Below are positions 13,553-26,712 of a stretch of 64,000 nt of DNA, piece after piece. The notes below the pieces were generated by a model. That model was not told the origin of the DNA. It did not search any database and saw only the letters and a list, made by a program, of their open reading frames with translations. The stretch lies in the NCBI GenBank assembly GCA_029465975.1, contig CM055737.1:16005645-16069644 (forward strand), given 5' to 3'. Made by a program: the position numbers and the translations under genes. The stretch's first letter is position 1, and each line of letters starts with the position of its first letter. This DNA is from Dallia pectoralis. Lineage: Eukaryota > Chordata > Actinopteri > Esociformes > Umbridae.

Positions 13553-16500
13553 TTTGTTATTTTCATGGCGGGAAGAAACAATCAATCAAAAAGTTAATTA
13601 TGCAGTGAAGAAATCAATAACAGCTTTATTTTCAAATGTTCTAATACCCTACGGCCACACCACCCTGAAAACGCCTGATCTCGGAAACCAAACCGGGTCG
13701 GGCTTGGTTAGTACTTGGATGGGAGACCGCCTGGAAATATCTAGTGTTGTAAGCATTTTGTTATTTTCTTGGCGGGAAGAAACAATCAATCAAAAAGTTA
13801 ATTATGCAGTGAAGAAATCAATAAGAGCTGTAATTTCAACTTTTCTAATAGCTTACGGCCACACCACCCTGAAAACGCCCGATCTCGTCTGATCTCGGAA
13901 GCCAAGCAGGGTTGGGCTTGGTTAGTACTTGGATGGGAGACCGCCTAGGAATATCTAGTGTTGTAAGCATTTTGTTATTTTCATGGCGGGAAGAAACAAT
14001 CAATCAAAAAGTTAATTATGCAGTGAAGAAATCAATAAGAGCTGTAATTTCAACTTTTCTAATAGCTTACGGCCACACCACCCTGAAAACGCCCGATCTC
14101 GTCTGATCTCGGAAGCCAAGCAGGGTTGGGCTTGGTTAGTACTTGGATGGGAGACCGCCTGGAAATATCTAGTGTTGTAAGCATTTTGTTATTTTCTTGG
14201 CGGGAAGAAACAATCAATCAAAAAGTTAATTATGCAGTGAAGAAATCAATAAGAGCTGTAATTTCAACTTTTCTAATAGCTTACGGCCACACCACCCTGA
14301 AAACGCCCGATCTCGGAAGCCAAACATGGTCGGGCTTGGTTAGTACTTGGATGGGAGACCGCCTAGTAATATCTAGTGTTGTAAGCATTTCGTTATTTTC
14401 ATGGCGGGAAGAAACAATCAATCAAAAAGTTAATTATGCAGTGAAGAAATCAATAACAGCTTTATTTTCAAATGTTCTAATACCCTACGGCCACACCACC
14501 CTGAAAACGCCTGATCTCGGAAACCAAACAGGGTCGGGCTTGGTTAGTACTTGGATGGGAGACCGCCTAGTAATATCTAGTGTTGTAAGCATTTTGTTAT
14601 TTTCATGGCGGGAAGAAACAATCAATCAAAAAGTTAATTATGCAGTGAAGAAATCAATAAGAGCTGTAATTTCAACTTTTCTAATAGCTTACGGCCACAA
14701 CACCCTGAAAACGCCCGATCTCGGAAGCCAAACAGGGTCGGGCTTGGTTAGTACTTGGATGGGAGACCGCCTAGTAATATCTAGTGTTGTAAGCATTTCG
14801 TTATTTTCATGGCGGGAAGAAACAATCAATCAAAAAGTTAATTATGCAGTGAAGAAATCAATAACAGCTTTATTTTCAAATGTTCTAATACCCTACGGCC
14901 ACACCACCCTGAAAACGCCTGATCTCGGAAACCAAACCGGGTCGGGCTTGGTTAGTACTTGGATTGGAGACCGCCTGGAAATATCTAGTGTTGTAAGCAT
15001 TTTGTTATTTTCTTGGCGGGAAGAAACAAACAATCAAAAAATTAATTATGCAGTGAAGAAATCAATAACAGCTGTAATTTCAACTCTTCTAATAGCTTAC
15101 GGCCACACCACCCTGAAAACGCCCGATCTCGGAAGCCAAACAGGGTCGGGCTTGGTTAGTACTTGGATGGGAGACCGCCTAGTAATATCTAGTGTTGTAA
15201 GCATTTCGTTATTTTCATGGCGGGAAGAAATAATCAATCAAAAAGTTAATTATGCAGTGAAGAAATCAATAAGAGCTGTAATTTCAACTTTTCTAATAGC
15301 TTACGGCCACACCACCCTGAAAACGCCCGATCTCGTAAGCCAAGCAGGGTCGGGCTTGGTTAGTACTTGGATGGGAGACCGCCAAGGAATATCTAGTGTT
15401 GTAAGCATTTTGTTATTTTCTTGGCGGGAAGAAACAATCAATCAAAAAGTTAATTATGCAGTGAAGAAATCAATAACAGCTGTATTTTCAAATGTTCTAA
15501 TACCCTACGGCCACACCACCCTGAAAACGCCTGATCTCGGAAACCAAACAGGGTCGGGCTTGGTTAGTACTTGGATGGGAGACCGCCTGGGAATATCTAG
15601 TGTTGTAAGCATTTTGTTATTTTCATGGCGGGAAGAAACAATCAATCAAAAAGTTAATTATGCAGTGAAGAACTCAATAAGAGCTGTAATTTCAACTTTT
15701 CTAATAGCTTACGGCCACACCACCCTGAAAACGCCCGATCTCGTCTGATCTCGGAAGCCAAGCAGGGTTGGGCTTGGTTAGTACTTGGATGGGAGACCGC
15801 CTAGGAATATCTAGTGTTGTAAGCATTTTGTTATTTTCATGGCGGGAAGAAACAATCAATCAAAAAGTTAATTATGCAGTGAAGAAATCAATAAGAGCTG
15901 TAATTTCAACTTTCTAATCGCTACGCCACACCACCCTGAAATCGCCCGATCTTGGAAGCCAAACATGGTCGGGCTTGGTTAGTACTTGGATGGGAGACCG
16001 CCTAGGAATATCTAGTGTTGTAAGCATTTTGTTATTTTCTTGGCGGGAAGAAACAATCAATCAAAAAGTTAATTATGCAGTGAAGAAATCAATAAGAGCT
16101 GTAATTTCAACTTTTCTAATAGCTTACGGCCACAACACCCTGAAAACGCCCGATCTCGGAAGCCAAACAGGGTCGGGCTTGGTTAGTACTTGGATGGGAG
16201 ACCGCCTAGTAATATCTAGTGTTGTAAGCATTTCGTTATTTTCATGGCGGGAAGAAACAATCAATCAAAAAGTTAATTATGCAGTGAAGAAATCAATAAC
16301 AGCTTTATTTTCAAATGTTCTAATACCCTACGGCCACACCACCCTGAAAACGCCTGATCTCGGAAACCAAACAGGGTCGGGCTTGGTTAGTACTTGGATG
16401 GGAGACCGCCTAGTAATATCTAGTGTTGTAAGCATTTTGTTATTTTCATGGCGGGAAGAAACAATCAATCAAAAAGTTAATTATGCAGTGAAGAAATCAA

Positions 16501-19500
16501 TAAGAGCTGTAATTTCAACTTTTCTAATAGCTTACGGCCACACCACCCTGAAAACGCCCGATCTCCGATCTCGGAAGCCAAGCAGGGTCGGGCTTGGTTA
16601 GTACTTGGATGGGAGACCGCCTAGGAATATCTAGTGTTGTAAGCATTTTGTTATTTTCTTGGCGGGAAGAAACAATCAATCAAAAAGTTAATTATGCAGT
16701 GAAGAAATCAATAACAGCTGTATTTTCAAATGTTCTAATACCCTACGGCCACACCACCCTGAAAACGCCTGATCTCGGAAACCAAACCGGGTCGGGCTTG
16801 GTTAGTACTTGGATGGGAGACCGCCTGGAAATATCTAGTGTTGTAAGCATTTTGTTATTTTCTTGGCGGGAAGAAACAATCAATCAAAAAGTTAATTATG
16901 CAGTGAAGAAATCAATAAGAGCTGTAATTTCAACTTTTCTAATAGCTTACGGCCACACCACCCTGAAAACGCCCGATCTCGTCTGATCTCGGAAGCCAAG
17001 CAGGGTCGGGCTTGGTTAGTACTTGGATGGGAGACCGCCTAGTAATATCTAGTGTTGTAAGCATTTTGTTATTTTCATGGCGGGAAGAAACAATCAATCA
17101 AAAAGTTAATTATGCAGTGAAGAAATCAATAACAGCTGTATTTTCAAATGTTCTAATACCCTACGGCCACACCACCCTGAAAACGCCTGATCTCGGAAAC
17201 CAAACAGGGTCGGGCTTGGTTAGTACTTGGATGGGAGACCGCCTAGTAATATCTAGTGTTGTAAGCATTTTGTTATTTTCTTGGCGGGAAGAAACAATCA
17301 ATCATAAAGTTAATTATGCAGTGAAGAAATCAATAAGAGCTGTAATTTCAACTTTTCTAATAGCTTACGGCCACACCACCCTGAAAACGCCTGATCTCGT
17401 CTGATCCCGGAAGCCAAACAGGGTTGGGCTTGGTTAGTACTTGGATGGGAGACCGCCTAGTAATATCTAGTGTTGTAAGCATTTTGTTATTTTCTTGGCG
17501 GGAAGAAACAATCAATCAAAAAGTTAATTATGCAGTGAAGAAATCAATAACAGCTGTATTTTCAAATGTTCTAATACCCTACGGCCACACCACCCTGAAA
17601 ACGCCCTGATCTCGGAAACCAAACAGGGTCGGGCTTGGTTAGTACTTGGATGGGAGACCGCCTAGTAATATCTAGTGTTGTAAGCATTTTGTTATTTTCA
17701 TGGCGGGAAGAAACAATCAATCAAAAAGTTAATTATGCAGTGAAGAAATCAATAAGAGCTGTAATTTCAACTTTTCTAATAGCTTACGGCCACACCACCC
17801 TGAAAACGCCCGATCTCGGAAGCCAAACAGGGTTGGGCTTGGTTAGTACTTGGATGGGAGACCGCCTAGGAATATCTAGTGTTGTAAGCATTTTGTTATT
17901 TTCTTGGCGGGAAGAAACAATCAATCAAAAAGTTAATTATGCAGTGAAGAAATCAATAACAGCTTTATTTTCAAATGTTCTAATACCCTACGGCCACACC
18001 ACCCTGAAAACGCCTGATCTCGGAAACCAAACAGGGTCGGGCTTGGTTAGTACTTGGATGGGAGACCGCCTGGGAATATCTAGTGTTGTAAGCATTTTGT
18101 TATTTTCTTGGCGGGAAGAAACAATCAATCAAAAAGTTAATTATGCAGTGAAGAAATCAATAAGAGCTGTAATTTCAACTTTTCTAATAGCTTACGGCCA
18201 CACCACCCTGAAAACGATCTCCTGATCTCGGAAGCCAAACAGGGTCGGGCTTGGTTAGTACTTGGATGGGAGACCGCCTAGGAATATCTAGTGTTGTAAG
18301 CATTTTGTTATTTTCATGGCGGGAAGAAACAATCAATCAAAAAGTTAATTATGCAGTGAAGAAATCAATAACAGCTGTATTTTCAAATGTTCTAATACCC
18401 TACGGCCACACCACCCTGAAAACGCCTGATCTCGGAAACCAAACAGGGTCGGGCTTGGTTAGTACTTGGATGGGAGACCGCCTAGGAATATCTAGTGTTG
18501 TAAGCATTTTGTTATTTTCTTGGCGGGAAGAAACAATCAATCAAAAAGTTAATTATGCAGTGAAGAAATCAATAACAGCTGTATTTTCAAATGTTCTAAT
18601 ACCCTACGGCCACACCACCCTGAAAATGCCTGATCTCGGAAACCAAACAGGGTCGGGCTTGGTTAGTACTTGGATGGGAGACCGCCTAGGAATATCTAGT
18701 GTTGTAAGCATTTTGTTATTTTCATGGCGGGAAGAAACAATCAATCAAAAGTTAATTATGCAGTGAAGAAATCAATAAGAGCTGTAATTTCAACTTTTCT
18801 AATAGCTTACGGCCACACCACCCTGAAAACGCCCGATCTCGGAAAGCCAAACAGGGTTGGGCTTGGTTAGTACTTGGATGGGAGACCGCCTAGGAATATC
18901 TAGTGTTGTAAGCATTTTGTTATTTTCTTGGCGGGAAGAAACAATCAATCAAAAAGTTAATTATGCAGTGAAGAAATCAATAACAGCTGTATTTTCAAAT
19001 GTTCTAATACCCTACGGCCACACCACCCTGAAAACGCCTGATCTCGGAAACCAAACAGGGTCGGGCTTGGTTAGTACTTGGATGGGAGACCGCCTAGGAA
19101 TATCTAGTGTTGTAAGCATTTTGTTATTTTCTTGGCGGGAAGAAACAAACAATCAAAAAGTTAATTATGCAGTGAAGAAATCAATAAGAGCTGTAATTTC
19201 AACTTTTCTAATAGCTTACGGCCACACCACCCTGAAAACGCCCGATCTCGGAAGCCAAACAGGGTCGGGCTTGGTTAGTACTTGGATGGGAGACCGCCTA
19301 GGAATATCTAGTGTTGTAAGCATTTTGTTATTTTCATGGCGGGAAGAAACAATCAATCAAAAAGTTAATTATGCAGTGAAGAAATCAATAAGAGCTGTAA
19401 TTTCAACTTTTCTAATATCGCTTACGGCCACACCACCCTGAAACGCTCTGATCTCGGAAGCCAAACAGGGTCGGGCTTGGTTAGTACTTGGATGGGAGAC

Positions 19501-21874
19501 CGCCTAGGAATATCTAGTGTTGTAAGCATTTTGTTATTTTCTTGGCGGGAAGAAACAATCAATCAAAAAGTTAATTATGCAGTGAAGAAATCAATAACAG
19601 CTGTATTTTCAAATGTTCTAATACCCTACGGCCACACCACCCTGAAAACGCCTGATCTCGGAAACCAAACAGGGTCGGGCTTGGTTAGTACTTGGATGGG
19701 AGACCGCCTAGTAATATCTAGTGTTGTAAGCATTTTGTTATTTTCATGGCGGGAAGAAACAATCAATCAAAAGTTAATTATGCAGTGAAGAAATCAATAA
19801 GAGCTTATTTTCAACTTTTCTAATAGCCCTACGGCCACACCACCCTGAAAAACGTCTGATCTCGGAAGCCAAACAGGGTCGGGCTTGGTTAGTACTTGGA
19901 TGGGAGACCGCCTAGGAATATCTAGTGTTGTAAGCATTTTGTTATTTTCTTGGCGGGAAGAAACAATCAATCAAAAAGTTAATTATGCAGTGAAGAAATC
20001 AATAAGAGCTGTAATTTCAACTTTTCTAATAGCTTACGGCCACACCACCCTGAAAACGCCCGATCCGTCTGATCTCGGAAGCCAAGCAGGGTCGGGCTTG
20101 GTTAGTACTTGGATGGGAGACCGCCTAGGAATATCTAGTGTTGTAAGCATTTTGTTATTTTCATGGCGGGAAGAAACAATCAATCAAAAAGTTAATTATG
20201 CAGTGAAGAAATCAATAACAGCTGTATTTTCAAATGTTCTAATAGCCTACGGCCACACCACCCTGAAATCGCCTGATCTCGGAAACCAAACAGGGTCGGG
20301 CTTGGTTAGTACTTGGATGGGAGACCGCCTGGAAATATCTAGTGTTGTAAGCATTTTGTTATTTTCTTGGCGGGAAGAAACAATCAATCAAAAGTTAATT
20401 ATGCAGTGAAGAAATCAATAAGAGCTGTAATTTCAACTTTTCTAATAGCTTACGGCCACACCACCCTGAAAACGCCCGATCTCGGAAGCCAAACAGGGTC
20501 GGGCTTGGTTAGTACTTGGATGGGAGACCGCCTAGTAATATCTAGTGTTGTAAGCATTTTGTTATTTTCATGGCGGGAAGAAACAATCAATCAAAAAGTT
20601 AATTATGCAGTGAAGAAATCAATAACAGCTGTATTTTCAAATGTTCTAATACCCTACGGCCACACCACCCTGAAAACGCCCGATCTCTGGAAACCAAACA
20701 GGGTCGGGCTTGGTTAGTACTTGGATGGGAGACCGCCTAGGAATATCTAGTGTTGTAAGCATTTTGTTATTTTCTTGGCGGGAAGAAACAATCAATCAAA
20801 AGTTAATTATGCAGTGAAGAAATCAATAAGAGCTGTAATTTCAAATTTTCTAATAGCCTACGGCCACACCACCCTGAAAACGCCTGATCTCGGAAGCCAA
20901 GCAGGGTCGGGCTTGGTTAGTACTTGGATGGGAGACCGCCTAGGAAATATCTAGTGTTGTAAGCATTTTGTTATTTTCTTGGCGGGAAGAAACAATCAAT
21001 CAAAAAGTTAATTATGCAGTGAAGAAATCAATAAGAGCTGTAATTTCAACTTTTCTAATAGCTTACGGCCACACCACCCTGAAAACGCCCGATCTCGTCT
21101 GATCTCGGAAGCCAAGCAGGGTTGGGCTTGGTTAGTACTTGGATGGGAGACCGCCTAGGAATATCTAGTGTTGTAAGCATTTTGTTATTTTCTTGGCGGG
21201 AAGAAACAATCAATCAAAAGTTAATTATGCAGTGAAGAAATCAATAAGAGCTGTAATTTCAACTTTTCTAATAGCTACGGCCACACCACCCTGAAAACGC
21301 CCGATCTGATCTCGGAAGCCAAACAGGGTCGGGCTTGGTTAGTACTTGGATGGGAGACCGCCTAGGAATATCTAGTGTTGTAAGCATTTTGTTATTTTCT
21401 TGGCGGGAAGAAACAATCAATCAAAAGTTAATTATTCAGTGAAGAAATCAATAACAGCTGTAATTTCAAATGTTCTAATAGCCTACGGCCACACCACCTG
21501 AAAACGCCTGCTCGTCTGATCTCGGAAACCAAACAGGATCGGGCTTGGTTAGTACTTGGATGGAGACCGCCTGGAAATATCTAGTGTTGTAAGCATTTTG
21601 TTATTTTCTTGGCGGGAAGAAACAAACAATCAAAAAAGTTAATTATGCAGTGAAGAAATCAATAAGAGCTTTATTTTCAAGTTTTCTAATTGCTTACGGC
21701 CACACAACCCTAGAAAATGCCCGATCTCGTCTGATCTCGAAAGCCAAGCAGGGTTGGGCTTGGTTAGTACTTGGATGGGAGACCGCCTAGGAATTTCTAG
21801 TGTTGTAAGCATTTTGTCATTTTCTTGGCGGGAAGAAACAATCAATCAAAAAGTTAATTATGCAGTGAAGAAAT

Positions 21875-22374
21875 NNNNNNNNNNNNNNNNNNNNNNNNNN
21901 NNNNNNNNNNNNNNNNNNNNNNNNNNNNNNNNNNNNNNNNNNNNNNNNNNNNNNNNNNNNNNNNNNNNNNNNNNNNNNNNNNNNNNNNNNNNNNNNNNNN
22001 NNNNNNNNNNNNNNNNNNNNNNNNNNNNNNNNNNNNNNNNNNNNNNNNNNNNNNNNNNNNNNNNNNNNNNNNNNNNNNNNNNNNNNNNNNNNNNNNNNNN
22101 NNNNNNNNNNNNNNNNNNNNNNNNNNNNNNNNNNNNNNNNNNNNNNNNNNNNNNNNNNNNNNNNNNNNNNNNNNNNNNNNNNNNNNNNNNNNNNNNNNNN
22201 NNNNNNNNNNNNNNNNNNNNNNNNNNNNNNNNNNNNNNNNNNNNNNNNNNNNNNNNNNNNNNNNNNNNNNNNNNNNNNNNNNNNNNNNNNNNNNNNNNNN
22301 NNNNNNNNNNNNNNNNNNNNNNNNNNNNNNNNNNNNNNNNNNNNNNNNNNNNNNNNNNNNNNNNNNNNNNNNNN
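21875..22374. other. Assembly gap (500 N)
   Basis: Exactly 500 N between the right end of the plus-strand 5S array and the left arm of the large inverted repeat. The first base after the gap already matches the far arm, so the arm may extend into the missing sequence. Confidence 1.
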
Positions 22375-23261
22375 AGTCTTGTGAGTCTTCAGATCTCATC
22401 ACTATTTGTTCAAAGCCTTCAACATTTACTTTTCTTTCAGTGAAATGTACTTAAAAACATAGAGAAAAGACCACCTGAAAAGGGCGACTCCAAGTGAATA
22501 ACACATTTCTGACCTATAGAACAGTAAAACAAGAGTGAAACGTTTCAAGCTTGCCAGAATTGTCTTCTGAAATGCAATATTACAGGTTGTCTTCTTTGCA
22601 GGACCAGATATTAATAGCCTACTACGAAATGGTAAAAACGCTTGTTCGGACTCGGTTTTAACATAATGAGAGAAATGGTTTGCCAGAGGCTTGAATAGCA
22701 CAAATGAATGACATGACGTGTATATTTACATAATCATTTCATTTGCATACCTGGAGGAGGTCTATGTAATTTCATGGATTAATAGTAAGATTATAACACA
22801 AAGAGAAAACAATGTCTATAACGATATGTTTGGTTTCGTATGTCAAGCAAAGTACACGGAATAATTATTTGCACAACGCTGGTTTTTAAGGCTTTGTACT
22901 TCAGCTGCAAACTGTCTCCTTATCGTTCACTTTAAAACCTTACAAGCAGCACAAAGGAGTAACTGTTGGTGGTGTCAAATTTCCAAAACTCAATTTCCAA
23001 AACATTTGACAGAATCTATGAATATGTGTCCTTGAAAATGTGTGCAAGTAGTCTAAAATGTCCACAATTCTACTATGGTGACAAAACAAATCACTAACAG
23101 TACTATAAAATTATACGTCCAAATGACCACACAACGCCTGTACAACTGACCCAATCAAAGTTGTTTATTGATCATTTGTCTTGTAAATAATATCATACAA
23201 TATGACAGGACTGGAATTAATAACATCAATAAATACAGATTAATACTTCTGAGGACCAGAT

Positions 23262-23342
23262 TCACACAGCCGCCTCCTCATTGTCATCATCAACGGCGTC
23301 ATCATCGCCGTATTCACACAGCACCTCGATGGTTGCGGCTCG
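23262..23342 (-). CDS. Candidate terminal coding exon, left-arm copy
   Basis: On the minus strand an AG acceptor (CATCAG) is followed by 27 codons, beginning RAATIEVLCEYG and continuing into an acidic Asp/Glu-rich tail, then TGA. A polyadenylation-type AATAAA lies about 100 bases downstream. The reading frame is identical in the right-arm copy at 31737-31817, although the surrounding arms differ by indels. I do not recognise the protein. It may be the last exon of a gene, a fragment of one, or a chance open frame. The upstream sequence is a minisatellite with no visible exon. Confidence 0.3.
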   Translation of the reverse strand, partial: RAATIEVLCEYGDDDAVDDDNEEAAV

Positions 23343-23375
23343 CTGATGTAGGCAATGTGGTGTGTCAGCGCTGCT

Positions 23376-23790
23376 GCGTCGGCACTGTTTAGTGTCAGCA
23401 TGTTATGAATCAATACTGTTTAGTGTCAGCATGTTATGAATCAACACTGTTTAGTGTCAGCATGTTATGAATCAACACTGTTGTGTGTCAACACTGCTGT
23501 GTGTCACACTGCTGTGTGTCACACTGTTGTGTGTCACACTGTTGTGTGTCAACACTGCTGTGTGTCAACACTGTTGTGTGTCAACACTGTTGTGTGTCAA
23601 CACTGCTGTGTGTCATCACTGCTATGTGTCAATACTGCTATGTGTCAATACTGTTATGTGTCACACTGTTATGTGTCACATTGTTATGTGTCACACTGTT
23701 ATGTGTCACACTGTTATGTGTCACACCAAAGGCGTGTCACACTGTTATGTCAACACTGTTATGTGTTATCCTGTCACCGGTTAACCTCAC
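23376..23790. repeat. Minisatellite, left arm
   Basis: Units of 15-16 bp of the form GTGTCA(A)CACTGTTGT or GTGTCACACTGTTAT repeat about 20 times. They are preceded by a few copies of a 31-bp relative containing TGTTATGAATCAACACTG. The period and lack of stops make all three frames open, giving spurious cysteine-rich translations. Confidence 0.95.
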
Positions 23791-24479
23791 CAAAACAACA
23801 AACCGCAAGGACTCACTGACATAACGCGCAAATAAAATCTACTGACATCAAGAACCACAAGTAAAAATAATAAACCAACAATAACCACTAATCCAAAATT
23901 GAATAAAACTAGACTGATACAAAAAGACCAAACTGATTTAAATTATTAACGAACCTGACACCGGTGAGGAAAGCGTTCACTATCAAATGACACATTAAGA
24001 ATTACTAGACACACACAAGACAGGATGAGGCAGTTAGCATTAGCACATCAGAGTACAATACAGCAGGCCGTTGTTTTTGTTATATTGTCAACACACAGCG
24101 CCTGTAGCTTAAAATGTATATGCATCTTTTGAGTTGAGAAATAAAATCTAAAGTTTTAAGAAGCTGTACTGTATTGTAGTAACAGCCTTTCGAAAGCATT
24201 TACATTAAATCCAACCACAATGTCTTCATAAAGTGTTTTAGTTGCCTGAGTTTAAAACAAAACACCGACTGGAGATAAACAGAGTCAGGATACGATAATA
24301 AAGGATCAGGGTGAGGACGAGGTCAGTAAGCAGCAGCCAGAGGGAATGGTATCAGAGCCACTGGGCAGAATACACAGGGCCAGGCAGACAGAGAGCACAG
24401 ACAGGTTAGGGCCAATGGCCTACCTGACAGTCGAGCCCATAAGCGTCGCAGTCAGGAATCTTAACAATACTTAGACATG

Positions 24480-24800
24480 CCTTCTCTTTTCGCTTAATGG
24501 CAGATCGCAAACTGTCCCAAGGTGGCACGCTGACTCAGCCGCACTGGAGTGCGATGTCGTCACAGCTTCCTCAAGTTTTTCAGACAGCCCGTGTTCCGAG
24601 AAAAAGAGTCACCACTGCCCTTCACTCAAGCACCTCACCTAAGTCTCAACCCCTGCCTAGTCTCCCTAACACTACCATACAAAGCCTCCCTATCCATCAT
24701 ACCTCCCACAGACAAACAGCACGTGCTCAACCGTTCCTCCCACCTCACACCTATCACACAAACCTGTGTCATGTTTTGCCTGTATTACGCCTTAAGACGC
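24480..24800 (-). mobile_element. LINE 3'-end fragment, left arm
   Basis: Read on the minus strand, this is the counterpart of 30205-30540. It includes GTTGAGCACGTGCTGTTTGT, encoding the VEHVLF core of a LINE C-terminal cysteine-histidine motif, and ends in GATCTGCCATTAA followed by an A/G-rich tail. The reading frame is broken here and several tens of bases differ from the right arm. Confidence 0.6.
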
Positions 24801-26712
24801 AGTGCTTCCATTATCCCCTAACTAATTACTGACAGGTGCCTAGTATTCAGGTGAGCTTGATCGGTGTCTGATTGCTCCTCTCAGGGGATCAGGGAGCTGT
24901 CAAACCATTAGAGGAGGATAACTCTGTTTCTAATTGATTAATGGGTGAACCAGTTCTAATTTTGTGAGGAAAATACATTATTGGTTCAAAAGTTTGTTTC
25001 AGGCACCTACCCAAACTCATCATTTTTATAGTGGACTGGGTGGAATATCTAACTTCATGACTCAAGCTGAAATGATTACAACATCAGCCGGGTAATGTTA
25101 TTCCATGTTCTTCTGACTACAGACATCAACATTGGTATTATCACAGGTTGGCCTTGAGAAGTCATGTGAATCATCTCCACTAGTGGGGGAGCTAAACTTA
25201 CCATTGGCGAGACAAGATGTCCTAACGGCACAAGCCACAATAGAGGATCTGTAAGGATGTCTTCAGGAGCAGACCACTTTCAGAGGTAGACATTGCTTAT
25301 GATGCTGAAGGCACCGCTATGGCTTGTATTTATAACAGCAAACAGCTATTGTCCTCCAATGTGCTGACGCCGTTGTGCCATTAGGCAATTTCACCTGCTA
25401 CATGTACACATCGTGGTTAACCAGCACAACGCCAGAGTGAGGTGTGGGAAATGGGCATGCCCAGCAAATCTCTCAGACTTGAGATGGTACAACAACAAGT
25501 TAAACACAGTCACACACACAGTTTCCCTGCTTTCCTGTAGAGCGCTCGGAATGGACAATTATACTCAAACACTCGTTTCTGACAATAACAACTTCTGATA
25601 ACTGAAGCATGGACATGGTGTTAAATGGGCAAACTAGCACCATGTAGTACAACTTGCATAGATTACTGAAGCTCAGTAGAGGTGGTGGGACCCTTTATGC
25701 GCATGAACACCTGAAATGTGAGTCCGCTGTATTATTCCCAGATATTCATTAATGAACCGGTGTTGGCTGCTAGACTTTAATGCGCCAGAAGGCATCAAGC
25801 ACCAGCCAAACAGGCCGACTATGAAAGTCTTTAACCAAAATGCACCAATACCAGAGACGGTAGAAACCTGGCCACACATCCACCTCAGCCTGTAATTACA
25901 AAAATTATAATATGAATTGTTATGACGCTCGCAACAAAATCAGTCGACAGATTTAAAGAGCAAAACTTCCAAGTGTCTTGTAATGCAAAGACAGTAGCGG
26001 GAAGTTTAGACACACTGTATGCAGGAGTGTCAACAGTGACATGCGTGCACATGGCTGCTTTCTTTTGTGACCCAGAAGCGAATGACCGATGACCTCTGAT
26101 TTCAAATAAATGTAATCACCACACTGGGTAATGAGAGAGCTGGGTTCATGCATGTGTTCGTGTTCCGCCAGCATGTGCACCTGCCCAATGTGCGTGACTA
26201 TGGAGTGCTGTGCACACGCAGACGCACACGTCATTGCGTGTGCACGAGACGTACTGCTGTTTGGGCGAGTGTGGGAAAGGAGTGGGAACAGAGGAGACCG
26301 CCTGTGGAGAGCCTGTATCTCTATCTTCCCTCCATCCTCTGATCAATCCAGGGCTCTTTATCAAGACAAAAGTTTATCCTCTCTCACAAACTCCGCGCTT
26401 CCTCTGACTCACAAAAGGGAGGTGACTAACCAGAAATACCTCCATTTCCCAAAGATGTTCAGGATTAAATGTGCTCAGTATTCCGTACACTACATTCACA
26501 AACATCAGTACTTTTCTGATGTTTGACGGCAGGCTTTGCAGCAATTTCAGCCCCGGTGAATTCCATCTTCATCAAAGTGAAAAAGCCTTTTAAAAACGAG
26601 GTTGAAAGGCCCACAAAACACGGTTGCTTTTGTGAATAGACGCATTAGCCTCAGGTGAAGAGACTAAAGACGAACAAAACTCCCACGATATAAACATAAC
26701 ATAATTGTGCAT

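Larger units (their letters stand above)
4503..21874 (+). repeat. 5S rDNA tandem array, block 2
   Basis: About 80 head-to-tail 5S units lie on the plus strand. Each has a 5S sequence (GCTTACGG or CCCTACGG start, GTTGTAAGC end), an oligo-T terminator and a spacer of about 96 bp. Class A units (118-nt gene, often GGGTTGGGC instead of GGGTCGGGC) mix with class B units (108-nt gene). A long segment around 7247-9830 recurs at about 10977-13552. Small indels accumulate towards the right end (about 20400-21874), for example CAAAAGTTA for CAAAAAGTTA and ACACCACCTGAAAA near 21490. Confidence 0.97.
22375..26712 (+). repeat. Large inverted repeat, left arm
   Basis: This segment is the reverse complement of 28210-32713 with scattered substitutions and small indels. 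The outer limit AGTCTTGTGAGTC at 22375 matches GACTCACAAGACT at 32701-32713. The inner limit is at CATAACATAATTGTG near 26695-26712, matching CACAATTATG-type sequence near 28210. The arm contains a 15-16-bp minisatellite, a LINE 3' end, an 81-bp candidate terminal exon and otherwise non-coding sequence. The arms share internal fragments of older mobile elements, so this looks like an inverted segmental duplication, not transposon termini. Confidence 0.9.

Noticed and set aside
14126..15748. 540-codon open frame (and many similar ones of 60-335 codons) in the 5S arrays
   Set aside because: It reads 5S rRNA and spacer. The class B unit is 204 bp, exactly 68 codons, and its 10-nt deletion removes the TGA present in class A, so frames run through by arithmetic. 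There is no protein-like conservation.
1..21874. CRISPR-like regular repeat
   Set aside because: Repeat and spacer are both conserved in every unit, and the sequence is eukaryotic 5S rDNA.
23436..23824. Cysteine-rich repeat proteins in both inverted-repeat arms
   Set aside because: All three frames are open because the 15-16-bp minisatellite lacks stops. The same happens in the opposite arm.
26146..26407. Overlapping short frames around CACACGCAGACGCACACG
   Set aside because: GC-rich low-complexity sequence, present also in the other arm with broken frames.
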